Shown: positions 10,372-21,980, counted from the first letter of the stretch. The stretch is 64,000 bases of DNA from Suillus spraguei (GCA_016800925.1 JABCPU010000226.1:1-64000), one strand, 5' to 3'. The notes: a model not told the origin generated them from the letters alone. Translations and numbers: made by a program.

Positions 10372-10757
10372 CATCTGTACTATAGTTGCCTTCCTTATTT
10401 GGATACGCACTTACATTCTCATGTCTCTCTTGGTCCGTGCGCACATATTGGTCTATTTAAGCACATTGTACTTGTAGTAGATTCTTTACTTTAATCTTAC
10501 TGGGTTTTACCTGGAACATCCTTTGCTTCGGTCTCCAACCTAAGTCATCTTGAATCGTCTCTAAGTCTAAGCACTCCTTAGTCTTAGTCTCTATTCTCGC
10601 AAAACCTCTTAGACTCGTCTTTGAGGCCGAACCCTTGATAGTACTCAGAACGCGTTCCTTGTACCATCACCTTGTCCTCTTCTGGACATAGAAGAACTTC
10701 CCAGCAGACCGCCTGTGTCTTTTCACTGTCGCTGGTGACGTCATCCCAGTCGTAACA
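10372..10757 (+). repeat. 5' LTR, right fragment
   Basis: This 386-bp stretch matches the remainder of the 3' LTR and ends CGTAACA. It contains a TATA-like TATTTAA at 10454-10460, also present at 17514-17520 in the 3' LTR, which would be the retrotransposon promoter. CpG-type differences from the 3' LTR predominate. Confidence 0.9.
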
Positions 10758-10885
10758 AAAGATTAAAGTCCACCTGATCGTCGACTATCCAGTCTTCGAC
10801 CCTGAACCCTGATAAGCCCTAATGGACAGCAAGACAGCGCGTGTAGGCACCAAGAAAGTATAACTCACCAGACGAATCGCCAAAC

Positions 10886-11720
10886 ATGACGACCAAAGAA
10901 TTTGAATACAAAATCGGTCAGCCAACCAGTTTTGATGGAGATCGCGACAATTCTCGCGAATTTATCCAGTCATGCAATCTATGCTTCGACATCAACGAAA
11001 AGCTTTACACCACCGATAAGCAGAAGATCATTTTCATAACATCCTTCATGACTGAGAAGAATGCTAAATCCTGGAAAGAACAATTTCTTGACCATGCTCA
11101 ATCAACCGACACCTCTGGACAAAAAGTCGGCTATGGGACAATGGTGAATTTTATGCAAAGCTTCAAAGAAGCTTCGACCCAGTGGACACAAAGGGAACCG
11201 CACTCATGAAACTCAGAGACCTCAAACAAGGAAGCGGAGACCTCCATACCTACATCGCTGACTTTGAGGCACTTGCAGCCAAGGCTCATATCACCGACGA
11301 TGCAACAAAGATCCAATTCTTCCAAGATGGCCTGAATTTGGGCATCCTTACAAAGCTTTTCGCATTAGGAGATGTCTCAGAAGTATTCCAAGACATTGTG
11401 CTGCAATGCGTTTCCATTGACAATTCCCATCATCGTCTTCAAGCCATGAGGACACGTCATGCTCCACAACAGAAGAAGAACTATGGAAATGCACGTTACA
11501 CACCTAATCGTGATTCCAATGCAATGGCCGTAGATTGAATCTCCGACACGGAGAGATCCGAATGCATGAAGAAGGGACAATGCTTCGGATGCAAGAAGAC
11601 AGGACATCGCATTCATAACTGTCCTGACAGAAAGAAGAAGACCCCACTCCAACAAACCGAAGTCAAAGAAGAAGAAGAAGAAGGCGAAGAAACTGTGAGG
11701 CGAATTGTTGAGGATTTTTG
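10886..11720 (+). pseudogene. gag: Gypsy gag, frameshifted
   Basis: The frame opens MTTKEFEYKIGQPTSFDGD and continues with a retrotransposon gag pattern (FITSFM, AKSWKEQFL). At about 11177 one base is missing within EAFDPVD, moving the frame to 11182-11538 (DPVDTKGTALMKLRDLKQ, YIADFEALAAKA). A TGA at 11536-11538 interrupts just before the zinc knuckle CFGCKKTGHRIHNC (CX2CX4HX4C, about 11583-11625). The region ends in an acidic tail and another TGA near 11718. Gag would coat the RNA in virus-like particles; this copy cannot do so unaided. Confidence 0.88.
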
Positions 11721-12931
11721 ATTTGGAGAAACAAGGATTCGACGTATGTTTCTCCCAATGTATTACTAAGACTTGTATGCGCTGTAGGTGAAAGAAAAGA
11801 ACTTTGTGTCCCTATCACCCTTCACTCACGTATTTGTTCGAAATCCGTTGACACCACCGCTGTCATTGACTCAGGCGCAGCAGGAACATTTATTTCCAAA
11901 GAGTTTGTGAAACTCCATCAAATCACATGACGAAAACTCAAAACACCATTTCGAGTTACCACGGCAGATGGAACTCTTATCAAAGGAGGACCGATCACAC
12001 ACTATTGTCTCCTAGTGGTCATAATTGACGAATGAACCATGTATGGGAAATTTAATATCACCAAACTGGGAAGAAGAGATCAAATCCTTCTAGGGATTCC
12101 ATGGTTACGCGCAATGAACCCAAGTATAGATTGGGCTGCTGAAACATTAACTCTCCCTCGAACTATGAAATCAGAGGAAATTGAAATTGACATGGATATT
12201 GATCGGAAAAAGAATGGATTGCCCCCAGCTTTCCATTGCCACCCTAAGAAATGGCAACATTCCCAACTTCCGAGATCCCTCATCACTCCTCCTATTCCTA
12301 GAGATCCTGAACCAGAAGTACAAATGCCATATACTGCAGACCCTGCTCCCCGTGTACAACTACTGCGAGCAGTATCACCAGTTCCCCACGCAGAAAAGTG
12401 CAAGAACGAATCTGAGCCCAAGCATCAGACTGGATCAGAACCTATTGAGCAATGGCCAATAGAAGAACAGAAGTATGGGAAAAGAAAAGTGGAAGAAGAA
12501 ATCCCGGGACGAGATACAAACATACCGAAATTATCCAAGTTCTATGTCCCTCTGAAAACTCTTCTCCATAATCCTTCGGCTTCAATTGAAGAAATCCCTG
12601 ATGAAGAAGAATCCATGCCCTCGTTGATCCCAACAGAGGATGATGACCAATTCAACACTATGCAAGATGTCTGGCATGCACCAGAAGTGCGAGAAATTTC
12701 CGCTTATGAGCTTGGAGATGGAGAATTCCTTGTGGAGTATGACACCGATGGAATTAGCATGAAAATCATCGAAGAAGTGTCCATGGATACACCCCTCACA
12801 CATGATGGAACTTCCCGACTCGAACAACTCCCCAACTACTCCACAATCTCCCTTCCTCCTCCGAAATACAGTAATAAAGCTCAGGAATTTGCCATGGATG
12901 AAAAGGAAAAGAAAAGAAATCCTTTGAAGAA
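11721..12931 (+). pseudogene. pol: Gypsy pol, protease and linker region
   Basis: The aspartic protease signature VIDSGAAGTFIS lies at about 11860-11900. The same frame continues ADGTLIKGG and LLGIPWLRAMNPSIDW, typical of the retropepsin C-terminal half. Two TGA stops (11928-11930 and 12033-12035) cut the domain. A proline- and glutamate-rich linker follows to about 12900. A one-base shift near 12920 is needed to reach the reverse transcriptase (FEELVPEYLHDFADDFAKD). Confidence 0.87.
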
Positions 12932-13885
12932 TTGGTCCCGGAATATTTGCACGATTTTGCAGATGATTTTGCTAAAGATGGACTGAACAAACTTCCCCCT
13001 GAACGCCCTGGTATTGATCATCGGATCGACACTAAACCCGGTTTTATTCCTCGCATGTCTAAGGTTTACCCATTATCAGAGAAAGAATGTGCTGCCGTCA
13101 AAACGTTTATTGATGAAAACGTTGCGAAAGGTTTCATCTCAGAATTGAAGTCACCCCAAGCTAGTGGCTTCTTCTTTGTGGGAAAGAAAAGTGGAGAATT
13201 GCGTCCCTGTCAAGATTATTGCTACATCAATGATTGGACAGTCAAAAATGCTTATCCACTTCCACTTCCTATTTCCCTTGTCGCACGCCTGCACAATGCA
13301 CAGTTCTTTACGAAAATGGATATTCGGTCCGGTTACAACAACATTCGCATTCATCCCGATGATCGCTGGAAAGCAGCATTCACTACGGAATTTGGCCTCT
13401 TTGAACCGAACATTATGTTCTTTGGCCTTTGTAATTCCCCAGCAACCTTCCAAGCATACATGAACCATACCTTCCAACAGGAAATCAATGAAGGATAAAT
13501 GGTTATCTACATGGATGATATCCTGATTTTCTCTACAACAATGGCAGAACACCACGAACGAACCAGATGGGTTTTGATGAAAATACGAAAGGAACATTTG
13601 TTCCTGAAACCGGAGAAATGCACCTTCAATGCAGAAGAAGTGGAATACCTCGGAATGATAATTCGCCCTGGACAAGTTGCTATGGATACCACCAAAACCA
13701 AGGGAATCGCTGAATGGCCAATACCGAAATCTGTAAAAGAAGTCCGGTCATTCCTCGGTTTTTGCAACTTCTACCGCACATTCATTTCCCACTACTCTGA
13801 CATCGCCCGACCCCTTATCGAATTGACAAAGAAAGATAAGCCTTTGATTGGTCAACCGAATGTATGGACACCTTCGAAGAACTGA
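12932..13885 (+). pseudogene. pol: Gypsy pol, reverse transcriptase
   Basis: Reverse transcriptase motifs run in order: [59 protein letters not shown] (catalytic DD) and [12 protein letters not shown] at 13496-13498 falls directly before MVIYMDD. It is the only TAA I find in the gypsy coding regions, where the other in-frame stops are TGA. A deletion and frame change near 13870 (WTP then FEELRRRF) separates it from the RNase H frame. Confidence 0.93.
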
Positions 13886-15306
13886 GACGACGCTTCACAT
13901 CCCAACTGGTACTCCGTAACCCTGATCCTTCCCAACAATTTGCTATTGCCACTGACGCTTTGCTTGTAGCAACTGGCGGGGTCCTCTTGCAGACTGATGA
14001 GAATGGTTTTTATCACCCATGTGCATATCTCTCACAGTCTTTGAACCCTGCAGAACGCAATTACCAGATCTTTGATCGGGAACTCCTTGCCGTAATCCGG
14101 GCATTAAATGAATGGTGTCATTATCTCGAAGGAAACCCACACCCTGTCCTGGTATTTACCGACCACAAGAATCCTCTGTACTTTAGAAGTGCACAGAAGC
14201 TTACCCATCGCCAAGCACATTGGCAATTGATTTTGTCTATTTACGACATTGAACTGCATCACGTTGCAGGTACTAAATTGGCAGTACCTGATGCACTATC
14301 TTGCCGGCCCGACTACGACTCCGGCAAAGACGATAACGAGGACCAGACCCTCCTCCCTGATGCTCTATTCGTTCGTCTTATTGATACCGACCTGAAGGAT
14401 GTATTGTCATCCTCTGACCCCCTCGACGACCCTGTCTTTAAAACAGCATCCGACACCCTTGATGGCGTGTGCCTTCCCCCTATGAAATCGGCACTCTCTG
14501 ACTGGAAGATTGAGGAGAACGTCCTCCACTTTAAGAATCGTGCCTACATTCCACCAGCACATTGTTCCGATATCCTGAAAAGGTATCATGATCATCCTAC
14601 CGCAGGACATCCCGGTAGATTCAAAACTGAAGAACTCGTCAAACGAGAAGCCTGGTGGCCCGCTATGGGCTCCTATATTTGGAAATATGTAGAAGGTTGC
14701 GCCCTTTGTCAGCAAATGAAAGCGGATACACATCCTATTCGACCTCCGCTCACCCCGATTCCCTCATCTGCAACTCAACCTTTTTCTCAGGTCTCTGTCG
14801 ATCTTATCACTGACCTCCCTGTCTCTAGAGGCTTTGACAGTATTGTGGTCATGGTAGACCATGGCCTTATGAAGGGGGTAATTATTATTCCTTGTCTTAA
14901 AACCGTCACTTCCGAAGGCATTCCCAAACTCTTCTTGAAACACGTTTACCATCAATTTGGACTCCATGACAAAGTCATCTCGGATTGGGGCCCGCAATTC
15001 CTATCTCGCTTCTCTAAGGAACTTGCTCGACTTCTCGATTACGTCATCGCCCCTTCCACAGCTTATCATCCTCAGACTGACGGTCAAACTGAAAGGCTTA
15101 ATCAAGAACTTGAAACATATTTATGCATCTACTGCCGCAACAACCCTGAAAATTGGGTAGAACATCTACCAATCGCCAAATTCATCCACAACCATCGAAA
15201 ACATGATGCAAGGAACGCATCACCCTTCTATCTGATGATGGGACATGAACCATGTGCTATCCCTCACCTGATCCCTGATTCATCCGTCCCCACAGCAGAA
15301 GATTGA
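13864..15306 (+). pseudogene. pol: Gypsy pol, RNase H and integrase
   Basis: A 480-residue frame begins [18 protein letters not shown]. It contains the RNase H region (ATDALLVATGGVL, FDRELLAVIRAL, LVFTDHKNPLYF, RQAHWQLIL, VAGTKLAVPDALS). The integrase zinc domain follows (HDHPTAGHPGR, then CALCQQM). The catalytic core shows its acidic residues at VSVDLITDLP, VISDWGPQF and PQTDGQTERLNQELE. The frame stops at TGA 15304-15306 and the homology continues beyond it, so the integrase C-terminus is cut off. Confidence 0.94.
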
Positions 15307-15778
15307 GTGAGATCCCTGCAGAAGATAAGAGAAGAAGCAATCGCCTGCCATAACATCGCAATGCAAACAATGGCCAAATGATCCCGAGGAGATAAGTACA
15401 CCCCATGGAAGATCGGAGATAAGGTTTGGCTATCTGCTGCTGATATTAGACTTAAACTCCCATCAAAGAAACTTGCACCAAAGCGATACGGACCTTTCCC
15501 AATCATCAATGTCTTATCACCCATCACATTCACACTCAAACTCCCTCCGCAGTGGAAAATTCATCCCATGTTCCATGCTTCCATCTTATCATCCTATAGC
15601 AAAACAGGCATACACGGTCCGAACCACCACCTGATATCATTGAAGAAGAAGAAGAATATGAAGTAGAAGCAATTCTTTCTCACAAAGGATATTTATTGGG
15701 AGATAACGAATGGCTCCCAGAAAAGAATTTGAAGAACTCCACTCGAATCCTGAATGCTTATAAGAAGCAACTCTCTCT
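15307..15778 (+). pseudogene. pol: Gypsy integrase C-terminus with chromodomain remnant
   Basis: The frame continues from the TGA with REEAIACHN and MAK. It meets another TGA at 15379-15381, where arginine is expected in MAKRSRGDKY, then reads WKIGDKVWLSA, LAPKRYGPFPI and HPMFHASILS. After a frame change near 15620 it reads [15 protein letters not shown] and [10 protein letters not shown]. This is a chromodomain in which the middle strand (the KYLVRWKGY-like part) is deleted. Chromodomains in this position direct chromovirus integration to marked heterochromatin. This remnant could not fold normally. Confidence 0.8.
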
Positions 15779-17310
15779 CTGATTATTCTTCAGTCAATCA
15801 ACTCGCAATAGCACTTGATCAATTAACACCATCTCAAATGTCTTTCCCCACTGCATATATCACTCCCGTCACCGTTGCCAACAATGACTCCAACTCCGAT
15901 GCAGAAAACTACAGAACCCTTGCCACTGAAATCGACAACACCTCCTACATTGAAGCTGCCCTTCTATGTGAAGGACACGCTCTTGAGATTGAAAGAATCC
16001 TCACCAAAAGAGGTGCCTTCCCTGCTCTACTCCTTGTCAACATCATCCGCACCGCCGCCCTCATTGAAGCCACTGCCAATGAAACCACAGAAGTTACATA
16101 TCGTCAATGCTTCCTACATCTACAAAAACGCATTCGTTCTTATGCTATGCTGTTGCTTCCCGGTTCTTTTAAAAGTGATGTTGAAGAAGCTATTCACATT
16201 GTGGCCGAACGCTGAGCAGGTGTTGCTCGACCTCCCTCTCCGCAAAGAGACATGGACTCACTTCCTATCCCTCCACCCTCTTCTTCGCGCATTTATTCTA
16301 ATCTTGATGCCTTTACTGGCTTATGTGCTGCTGTCCAGGAAATTGGACAGCTCACCAATGCAGTCGTCAAAACTATTCAGCAATTGGTCATGGAAACAAG
16401 AGCAGCTAGAAGTTTAGTCGAAGAAGCCATTACTGATTTACAACAAACGCAAGCTGACCTCGCCTCTCCACGAACCCCATCTCCTATCGAACAACCAACC
16501 TCACCGCCCCCCATTATAGTCACCTATGAACATCCCGTTGGGCTATATGAACCTTGCACGGAAGAACAGCACGAGGCCGCAAAATTATTAGGAGTCCCTG
16601 TCGCTGAGCTGGTAGTGCTCGGTCCTCGACTTCGAGACCTTCATATCCATCCTCCCATGTCTATCCTGTCATCATTTGGTCCAATGGATCCTGTCTCGCC
16701 AGTCTTAGTAAAAGACTTCGGCATCACCTCCCCTTCTTCTTCTGATGAACTTCTTGCGGTTGCTGAATGAGGGACCACTCCTGACCTCCCAATGTCAGCA
16801 TACACTCTCACCCCTGCCCAGCAGGCACAGCTCAGGTGCGACAACACCCTTGCCTTAAAGCATATGAAATGGAATAAAGGGAAGAAGCGTGCCAGATCCA
16901 CTAGTCCCAAGCCCATCATTTCACCATCGCCATTATGTATGTCTATCTCTAACACTGACAAAAACATGAAATGCTGATTCTGTGGCATCGTCGGACATTG
17001 GCAAAAGAATTGCCTCGACTATCAGTGCCAAATCTGTCTGCGACATGCTCCTACCCATCTGTCTATCTACTGCCCTCAGCATCTTGGAGATCCCCCATTT
17101 ACGCTTACTTGGAAGGACGATGGGTTTTATGATGCACTCCGAAAGGGGGAGCAGTACCTTATTAATCATCGATGAAGAAAGGCAGGTCGATGAGCAAGAA
17201 CCATAGCAGAAGAAGAAGCAGCTTATATGCTAGGGGGAAGTGCTGCTGACAAGGACATTGCTAACTATGATGACTATGATCCCGTCTATGATGACAATCG
17301 CGATATATGA
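15754..17310 (+). pseudogene. Extra reading frame downstream of pol with two zinc knuckles
   Basis: Frame 1 stays homogeneous from 15754 to about 17310 but is cut by TGA at 16213-16215, 16768-16770, 16975-16977 and three later sites. If the stops are ignored, it reads an alpha-helical segment (IEAALLCEGHALEIERIL), a helix and proline-rich middle (LVMETRAARSLVEEAITDL, SPIEQPTSPPP), and a basic stretch (KKRARSTSPK). Two cysteine-histidine clusters end it: C-x-FCGIVGHWQKNC, then CQICLRHAPTHLSIYC. It resembles a second gag-like, nucleic-acid-binding protein placed after pol. I do not know a named family. It could instead be a relic of another element. Confidence 0.6.
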
Positions 17311-17343
17311 AAGTCGATGACTTTCTATGTAATACGGGGGTAA

Positions 17344-17817
17344 TGTTACAATCGTACATGCCTCTATTCATTTTCTTCTTTGTCTCTTACTTGTATATTA
17401 TGTCACATGACTCCGACTCATATGCTCAATGCATCTGTACTATAGTTGCCTTCCTTATTTAAATACGCACTTACATTCTCATGTCTCTCTTGGTCCGTGT
17501 GCACATATTGGTCTATTTAAGCACATTGTACTTGTAGTAGATTCTTTACTTTAATCTTACTGGGTTTTACCTGGAACATCCTTTGCTTAGGTCTCCAACC
17601 TAAGTCATCTTGAATCGTCTCTAAGTCTAAGCACTCCTTAGTCTTAGTCTCTATTCTCGCAGAACCTCTTTGACTCGTCTTTGAGGCCGAACCCTTGATA
17701 GTACTCAGAACGCGTTCCTTGTACCATCACCTTGTCCTCTTCTGGACATAGAAGGACTTCCCAGCAGACCGCCTGTGTCTTTTCACTGTCGCTGGTGACA
17801 TCATCCCAGTCGTAACA
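17344..17817 (+). repeat. 3' LTR of the gypsy element
   Basis: The LTR is 474 bp, starts TGTTACAATC and ends CGTAACA, with a TATA-like TATTTAA at 17514-17520. It is the only complete LTR copy here and serves as the reference for rejoining the split 5' LTR. Confidence 0.92.
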
Positions 17818-17822
17818 TGCAG
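17818..17822. repeat. Right target-site duplication of the gypsy element (TGCAG)
   Basis: It repeats 1599-1603 exactly, immediately after the LTR terminus. Confidence 0.85.
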
Positions 17823-17929
17823 AGCACAATATAATTAGTTTTTTGAATGTGTTTGAAGGCACAACTCACCATGGAGTAAATATCAATGTTGCAACAACAA
17901 TTTGCACAGGGGCTACCAGTTAAGATGGA

Positions 17930-18645
17930 CATCTAAGGAAACCATCCATGAGTGGATGTCAAAGTGTGTTCCAATAAAAAAAATGCTGTCATCAGCAGGT
18001 TTGAACCTACACAGGACAGAGAAACAGATTTTGATTCTGTTGTGGGAACCATCAGGCTAAGACTGGTTACAATGAACTGTCAAAGAAACCATCATGGGTG
18101 AATATCAAGGTGTGTTCTGATAGAAAAAACCTTGTTGTTGGCAGGTTTCGAACCTGCACAGTCTAAGAGAAACAGATTTTGACTCTGTTGTGGCAACCAT
18201 GAGACTAACACCAACTACAGTGAACTTTCAAAGAAACTGTCCACAAGTGAACATCAAAGTGTGTTCTGATATAAAAAACCTTGTTATCAGCAGGTTTTGA
18301 ACCTGCACAGTCCAAAATAAACAGATTTTGATTCTGTTGTGGCAACAGACTAGCTAAGATCAATCATGTTGAACTTCTAAAGAAGCCATCCATGAGTGAA
18401 TGTCAAGGTGTGTTTGATAGAAAAAAACCTTGTTGTCAAACCTGCACAGTCTAAGAGAAACAGATTTTGATTCTGTTGTGACAACCACCTGACTAAGACC
18501 AGTTGTGGTGAACTTCTAAAGCAACTGTCCATGAATGAATCTCAAGGTGCATTCTGATAGAAAAAACTGTAGTTCAGCAGGTTTCAAACCTGTGTAGTCC
18601 AAGAGAAACATATTTCGATTCTGTTGTAGTAACCACACTAGTCAG
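17930..18645 (-). repeat. Tandem array of five tRNA-like units, about 146-bp period
   Basis: Each unit has, read on the minus strand, an A-box-like stretch, an anticodon-arm sequence ACAGAnTCAAAATCTGT, a T-arm-like GCAGGTTCGAAACCTGC or variant, and a run of five or more T after a short tail, as at a Pol III terminator. T-arm positions are near 17995, 18141, 18290, 18432 (partly deleted) and 18575. Spacing is 142-149 bp. Between them lies a conserved spacer (AAAGAAACCATCCATGAGTGAA on the plus strand, with variants). Confidence 0.7.
18133..18218 (-). tRNA. tRNA-Leu(CAA)-like unit 2, best preserved; possibly a pseudogene
   Basis: Read on the minus strand, the 86-nt unit has acceptor GTAGTTG pairing with CAACAAC at 6 of 7 positions. 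The anticodon stem is ACAGA/TCTGT with loop GTCAAAA (anticodon CAA, leucine). A variable arm of about 14 nt follows, then a perfect T-arm (GCAGG, TTCGAAA, CCTGC). The long variable arm and total length fit type II leucine tRNAs. TTTTTT follows within a few bases. The D-arm is weak and one acceptor pair is missing, so it may be non-functional. Confidence 0.5.
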
Positions 18646-20060
18646 GTTAAAGTCTTTAACTCTCCCACTTGATGACCATCCCAAGTTGAGAACTTATGGG
18701 GCCCCTGATTGACACTGCCTGAAAAGATGACATAGATGGTAAAGTTCGAGTCTGAATGTCTATGAGACAATCGAATTACCCCGATGAGGGACAAAGACTG
18801 AGATAATTCTGATTCACCATCATTAGCAGCAAGTTCAATGTGATTGACATTACCACTAACTACACACAGAGTTTCTGGAAACACAGAAGGAAATGAGCAG
18901 ATACTAGAAGATGGGGACAGTGAAACACTGTTACTACCTTAAAGGCCAGACATGGAGGATTGGGACGGGAGTCTCATCTTCCCACAAAATGGTGGTCACA
19001 TAGCAATGCACTTCATCCCAAACATAACATCAAGACCTCACACAACCTCAAACTTGACATTGGTAATGAGAGCACAGCAATAAATCACTGAGGCCATGGG
19101 GATTTTAGTGAAATGGAACTTGGGCCCAAATGGCTGAGCGAACAAGCAATCGAAGAAGATGAGAGAAGAATACTATTCAATGACAAGAGCAACAGATGCA
19201 GGAAGACAATCAATCTGAATGATGTCCCAGTGGTAAAACACGATATAACCCACTCCCTTATGGTAGTGGGAATAAATCTACATGACACATCAGAATGGTC
19301 GCACAGGGTGTTTGGAAACCAATACAAGCACTTACCTTACTATGAAGGTTCTGAAAAGTGTAAGCCTTGGAAGTAGAGCATGGTGGTCTGGCTTTCCATA
19401 GAGCGGCAGTCTTCATATGAATCTCTGCTCTCTTCTGCGCACAACGGGGGCAACAAGGGTCAGTACAGATGCGGACAGAGTTTGCAAGCCGTTGTGATAA
19501 TATTGATCGTCGTAATGAGACCATACAAGATTGTCATGCTGTCTCAAAGCCATATGGGATGCAGTACAAAGAGAAAAGACAATGGGAATATACTTCAGGC
19601 TAGATAGACCAGTTGAAATGTCTGTTAAGAATTATACCAACTACAGTAATACACCGTTGTGACGAACAAACTCATGCTGAGCTTGAAACGGCACATTTTC
19701 GTATAGGTGTCACACGGCAATCATTATCCTTACCCTTCGGCTTCACCATCCTACTTTACCATGCGTTTACCCCTATCTAACAGTATCGTTCCGCACTCTG
19801 GAAGCCTCGTTGCAGCTTAACGGCTGTACTGCAGCAACTTTCCCGCAAAGCAGTGATCTTCGGCAATCTCCACGAACCCATTAGGCATCCACAAGCAAGA
19901 TTCACCGTCCATCCTATGTCCATCCAGTCTCACCGGTACGTGATGTTTTGTAAACTGTAGTGCAGTCTTATTACATGTCTGCTGCGTGTTAATCCTATCC
20001 CTTCCATTTCCGTAGCTATTCATTTCATATAAAATTCCTAGGTACCCGTACTCTTTCCTT
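18646..20060. other. No recognisable gene; repeat-like debris
   Basis: A frame at 19113-19376 (plus) reads acidic and basic runs (EEDERRILFNDKSNRC) without a motif I know. The surrounding frames are short and have many stops. I regard the interval as transposon debris of unknown type. The last 300 bp may belong to the left flank of repeat copy B. Confidence 0.4.
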
Positions 20061-20567
20061 ACTTCCCTCCTATAGTACACACGGTACTTAGGAATAGTCA
20101 CCACTACTGTCACTACGAAATAAAGTCCTTTACTGAAGTCACTGTTTCCTTAAGAATTGCTTTACTGCTGCTCGCACCACCGCTCGTTACCGCTTTCCCG
20201 CGTTTCACCGCTAGTGCTACCGCTTTCTCACGCTTCATCACTACACTACCGCTTGTTTTACCGCAGAAGTTCCCATGCTTACCGCAGTTTTACCGTTCAT
20301 GCTACCGCTTGTCTACCGCATTCCCACGCTTACCGCTAGTTTTACCACAAGTTTCCCACGGACCGGAGGTCACCACTAGCATCTCGCTACCTCCGACGGC
20401 ATTCTCGCACCACAGGTTGGGCAATATCAAACTATACTAACTTAGCATTCCCTTTAGGGTCAAACGTTCTTGCCTTCGCAAGTGTAGCAGACTAGGTAGA
20501 GCACAAGACTCGCATACTAGCTTGGGCCGTGGTTTATCTACAGCCCAGGCTAGATTGTATCTTTACA
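20061..20567 (+). repeat. Dispersed TACCGC-rich repeat, copy B
   Basis: It shares with copy C the lead ACGGTACTTAG and GTCACCACTACTGTC, the TTAAGAATTG motif, an array of ACCGCTTTCCC / TTACCGCTAG units, a CTACCTCCGA block, and the end CAGCCCAGGCTA...TGTATCTTTACA. Copy A (3489-3971) is the inverse. An open frame at 20157-20339 is a product of the minisatellite, not a gene. Confidence 0.78.
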
Positions 20568-21980
20568 CCGTCATTTGAGCATGCAAATTTAGAAGGTTTG
20601 CCACAACACAACAAGTCAAAATCTCATCAATCGCTCTCATTGATGTGTTTGTAACTAGTTAATCTTCCTTGTATCAAATTTTCAAGAACATCGAGCAAGA
20701 CTTTATTATACAACAAGACTTTGGTCTGTTCTAGGTATTATCATGCATCCACCGTCATTTGGGTCACCCCAAAAAGGTACATGCAGCACCCAGTTGGTAA
20801 GATAAGATACAGCACATAATTAGCATGTACTCACTTGAATTAATGCTCTTCCTTGCTATCCTCATCTGAAGGCTCGTATTCATCTGCCTCTTCATCATCT
20901 ATCTGAGCCAGTGTTGGCTTTGGGAGTGGGGCTTCAAGTTTTCCTTGTTTTGGTTTGGCCCATGTTGTCTGCTGTCTCTCGAGTTTTGCTCGCTCCTGCT
21001 CTGCTTCCCATTGCCTCACCTCATCTTTGTATGCTTGCCTTCGCACTTTGTTCCGCTCCAGCCACTTTCCATCCTCTTCTTTCCACACCTTCATCAAACT
21101 CGCACACTCATCTCTCTCCTGCCGACGATTTTCTCACGCCACTGCTTCTGCATCTGCAGCTTCGTGGTGTTCAATGATGGAGTTGTAAAACTCATCTCCT
21201 GTGAGTAACCTTGGAAGCCCATCACCAACTAACTGCTCCTGCTTTTTTCCCTTCCTCTTTTCTTCCTGCACAGCAAGCTAACTTGACATTCTATCGCAGA
21301 ACATGCCCTGCAGCACAACAGTGGACTGCATTCCATACAGCACTCCTTTATAGCCAGCTTCATGCTCATATGCATCTTGCAAGGCATCCTGACACTCCTG
21401 CTCAAACTTTGTTTCAGGTTTGTGGTCAAGGATATTGTGTTTTTGCTTCTGAGTTGGCATGAATGGTGTTGATGTGAAGGTGGGCAAATGGTCTGGAGAG
21501 GTAATTGGTGTGTCAGAGACCAGAAATGCTGCAGATGTAGTTGTCAGGTCATCGACAGCATCTCTGATGAGTGTATTCCACTGTGGTTGTGCCATGCCTG
21601 TTTGATTGTCATGATATTGACAGATGACATTTGTGAGTGCCCTGACAGGGCTTGAATATACTAGGACATCCTTTGTGTGACCATGTTCACAAATGGCATG
21701 CAAAACCTCCTTCACAGGGCTTGGCTGTGGGAGAGGGAGCTGACCAACAGATGATGTTTCTAAGCTTGGGGCCATCATGTCTTGTGTGACAACATTTGGA
21801 TTGAATAGCAAAACTCCCGTCTTCCTGAATGCAATACAAATCGTTTCTGGTGTCAATGCCTTTCGATGTGCCTTGCTATATACAGAAATGAAGTTTGTTT
21901 TATCAACCCTGCATCTCTTTGTTCGCTCATACTTGTCTCTTTCTTGTGTCCAATAGTGCTTGAGTGGGCCGAACACGATG

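Larger units (their letters stand above)
1604..17817 (+). mobile_element. Ty3/gypsy LTR retrotransposon (chromovirus-like), interrupted in its 5' LTR
   Basis: Both LTRs begin TGTTAC and end GTAACA, and the element is bracketed by the 5-bp duplication TGCAG. Removing the KDZ transposon at 1693-10363 plus one 8-bp target copy restores a 5' LTR of about 475 bp, against 474 bp for the 3' LTR. The internal region runs gag (CCHC knuckle), aspartic protease, reverse transcriptase, RNase H, integrase with a chromodomain remnant, and then an additional reading frame. That pol order defines Ty3/gypsy, and the chromodomain remnant suggests a chromovirus. Several stops and frameshifts mean this copy cannot make full proteins. 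The two LTRs differ at about a dozen sites by hand count, so the insertion is not recent. Confidence 0.93.

Noticed and set aside
13496..13498. Programmed readthrough stop before the YMDD motif
   Set aside because: The surrounding gypsy frames contain many other stops and frameshifts, so simple decay is the more economical explanation.
17930..18645. CRISPR-like direct repeats with regular spacing
   Set aside because: The spacing of about 146 bp, eukaryotic context and tRNA-type arms fit tandem tRNA-like units; there are no short unique spacers or cas genes.
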